Position numbers and translations under genes: made by a program. Below, piece after piece: positions 13,512 through 14,213 of a stretch of 14,213 nucleotides of DNA. Source of the DNA: Methylocystaceae bacterium (GTDB lineage: Bacteria > Pseudomonadota > Alphaproteobacteria > Rhizobiales > Beijerinckiaceae); contig PLZT01000224.1 in assembly GCA_003152255.1 (NCBI GenBank), positions 1 to 14,213 of the forward strand, read 5' to 3'. Positions within the stretch are counted from its first letter, which is position 1. Each line of letters opens with the position of its first letter. Below the pieces are notes generated by a model, which was given only the letters and a program-made list of their open reading frames with translations, did not search any database and was not told the origin of the DNA.

Positions 13512-14213
13512 GCGACGCGCCCATTGGTCTGCTTCTCGTCAATCTCGGCACGCCCGATGCGGCCGACGTCCCATCGGTGCGGCGATTCCTCGCGCAGTTT
13601 CTGTCCGACCCGCGCGTTGTCGAAATCCCGCGTTTCCTGTGGCTGCCGCTGCTGCATGGCGTCATTCTCAACACCCGCCCGGCCAAATCGGCCAAGGCCT
13701 ATGCGCGAATCTGGAATAACGAGACGGGCGAAGGCCCACTCAGGGCGATCACGAGGATGCAGGCCGAAAAGCTCGGCGTTCTCGCGCAGGGCGGCGCGCT
13801 GGGTTCGGCGCCCATAATAGTCGATTACGCGATGCGCTATGGCGCGCCGGCGCTTTCGGCCGGGATCGAGGCGCTTTGCGCCAAGGGCTGCGAGCGCGTT
13901 CTCGTGCTGCCGCTTTATCCGCAATACGCCGCCTCGACCACGGCCACCGCCTTCGACGAAATCGCGCGCGTGCTGGGCAAGATGCGGCGCCAGCCGACGC
14001 TTCGCTTCGCGCCGCCCTATTTCGATGACGCCGCCTATATCGAGGCGCTGGCGCAAGAGATGCGCGAGGGGCTGGCGGCGCTGGATTTCCAGCCGGAGGT
14101 TATCGTCGCCTCTTTCCATGGCCTGCCGCGGTTCCAGATCGACAAGGGCGATCCCTACAGAACCCATTGCAAAACCACGTGGCGACTGCTGCGCGAGGCG
14201 ATGGGGCTAAACG
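13508..14213 (+). CDS. hemH: Ferrochelatase, 5' part (runs off the window)
   Basis: Ferrochelatase inserts Fe2+ into protoporphyrin IX, the last step of protoheme synthesis, at the inner face of the membrane. The first 235 residues are present. IGLLLVNLGTPDAADVPSVR is the typical start, followed by FLSDPRVVEIP, YARIWNNETGEGPLRAITRM (for the usual Y..IW....GSPL), RYGAPAL and VLPLYPQYAASTTATAFDEI. The catalytic-His motif SFHGLP and GDPYRTHCKTT close the visible part. About 100 residues, including the second half of the active site, lie beyond the window. Its ATG overlaps the panB stop (ATGA at 13508-13511), so the two are translationally coupled. No frame break is seen in this part. Confidence 0.92.
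   Translation, partial: MSDAPIGLLLVNLGTPDAADVPSVRRFLAQFLSDPRVVEIPRFLWLPLLHGVILNTRPAKSAKAYARIWNNETGEGPLRAITRMQAEKLGVLAQGGALGSAPIIVDYAMRYGAPALSAGIEALCAKGCERVLVLPLYPQYAASTTATAFDEIARVLGKMRRQPTLRFAPPYFDDAAYIEALAQEMREGLAALDFQPEVIVASFHGLPRFQIDKGDPYRTHCKTTWRLLREAMGLN

Overview
The window looks like an accessory stretch of a high-GC alphaproteobacterial chromosome or large plasmid. Gene style (an AlpA-type regulator next to a DUF3987 primase, a zinc-ribbon protein starting MGGVGSGR, Tyr-rich secreted mini-proteins, a molybdenum storage protein) suggests a Rhizobiales diazotroph, possibly a methanotroph or methylotroph of the Methylocystaceae/Beijerinckiaceae type. That placement is inference; no rRNA, tRNA or other phylogenetic marker is present.

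Layout. (1) 1-510: a minus-strand gene remnant, then an AT-rich control region with two strong inverted repeats. (2) 511-4584, all plus strand: an integrated-element module with an AlpA/excisionase-like HTH protein, a large prim-pol/DUF3987 primase-helicase, a small protein whose 5' end is disturbed by a 64-bp direct repeat, and a zinc-ribbon protein. No integrase is inside the window. (3) 4690-6186: an ankyrin-repeat protein (minus) divergent from an XRE-type regulator (plus). (4) 6288-7047: a mosaic of gene fragments: the C-terminal end of an alpha/beta hydrolase, the N-terminus of an FAD-dependent oxidoreductase running into unrelated sequence, an apparently frameshifted unknown gene and a small membrane ORF. 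(5) 7165-9234: a membrane-anchored Lys-Pro repeat protein, a tiny membrane ORF, a CxxC-type small protein, a hairpin terminator, and a possible minus-strand mini-ORF pair. (6) 9235-10896: mosB and mosA, the two subunits of the molybdenum storage protein, each broken by its own small indel. (7) 10897-12481: a gene-poor stretch, two secreted Tyr-rich small proteins and hairpins. (8) 12482-14213: housekeeping-like DNA: a tiny lipoprotein, a PanB family enzyme and the start of hemH, which overlaps panB by ATGA.

Functionally, the left module would replicate and regulate a mobile element. mosBA would store molybdenum as ATP-loaded polyoxomolybdate for nitrogenase or other Mo enzymes, if the frameshifts are sequencing errors. 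The right end serves cofactor biosynthesis. Four separate frame breaks (3.3, 6.7, 9.4 and 10.4 kb) make this either a decaying accessory region or a draft assembly with indels. The 64-bp repeat at 3.4 kb is too large to be a base-calling error.

No convincing new defence or other multi-gene system was found. The most notable items are the double break in mosBA, the repeat-linked frame switch behind the primase, and the His/Tyr-rich secreted protein.
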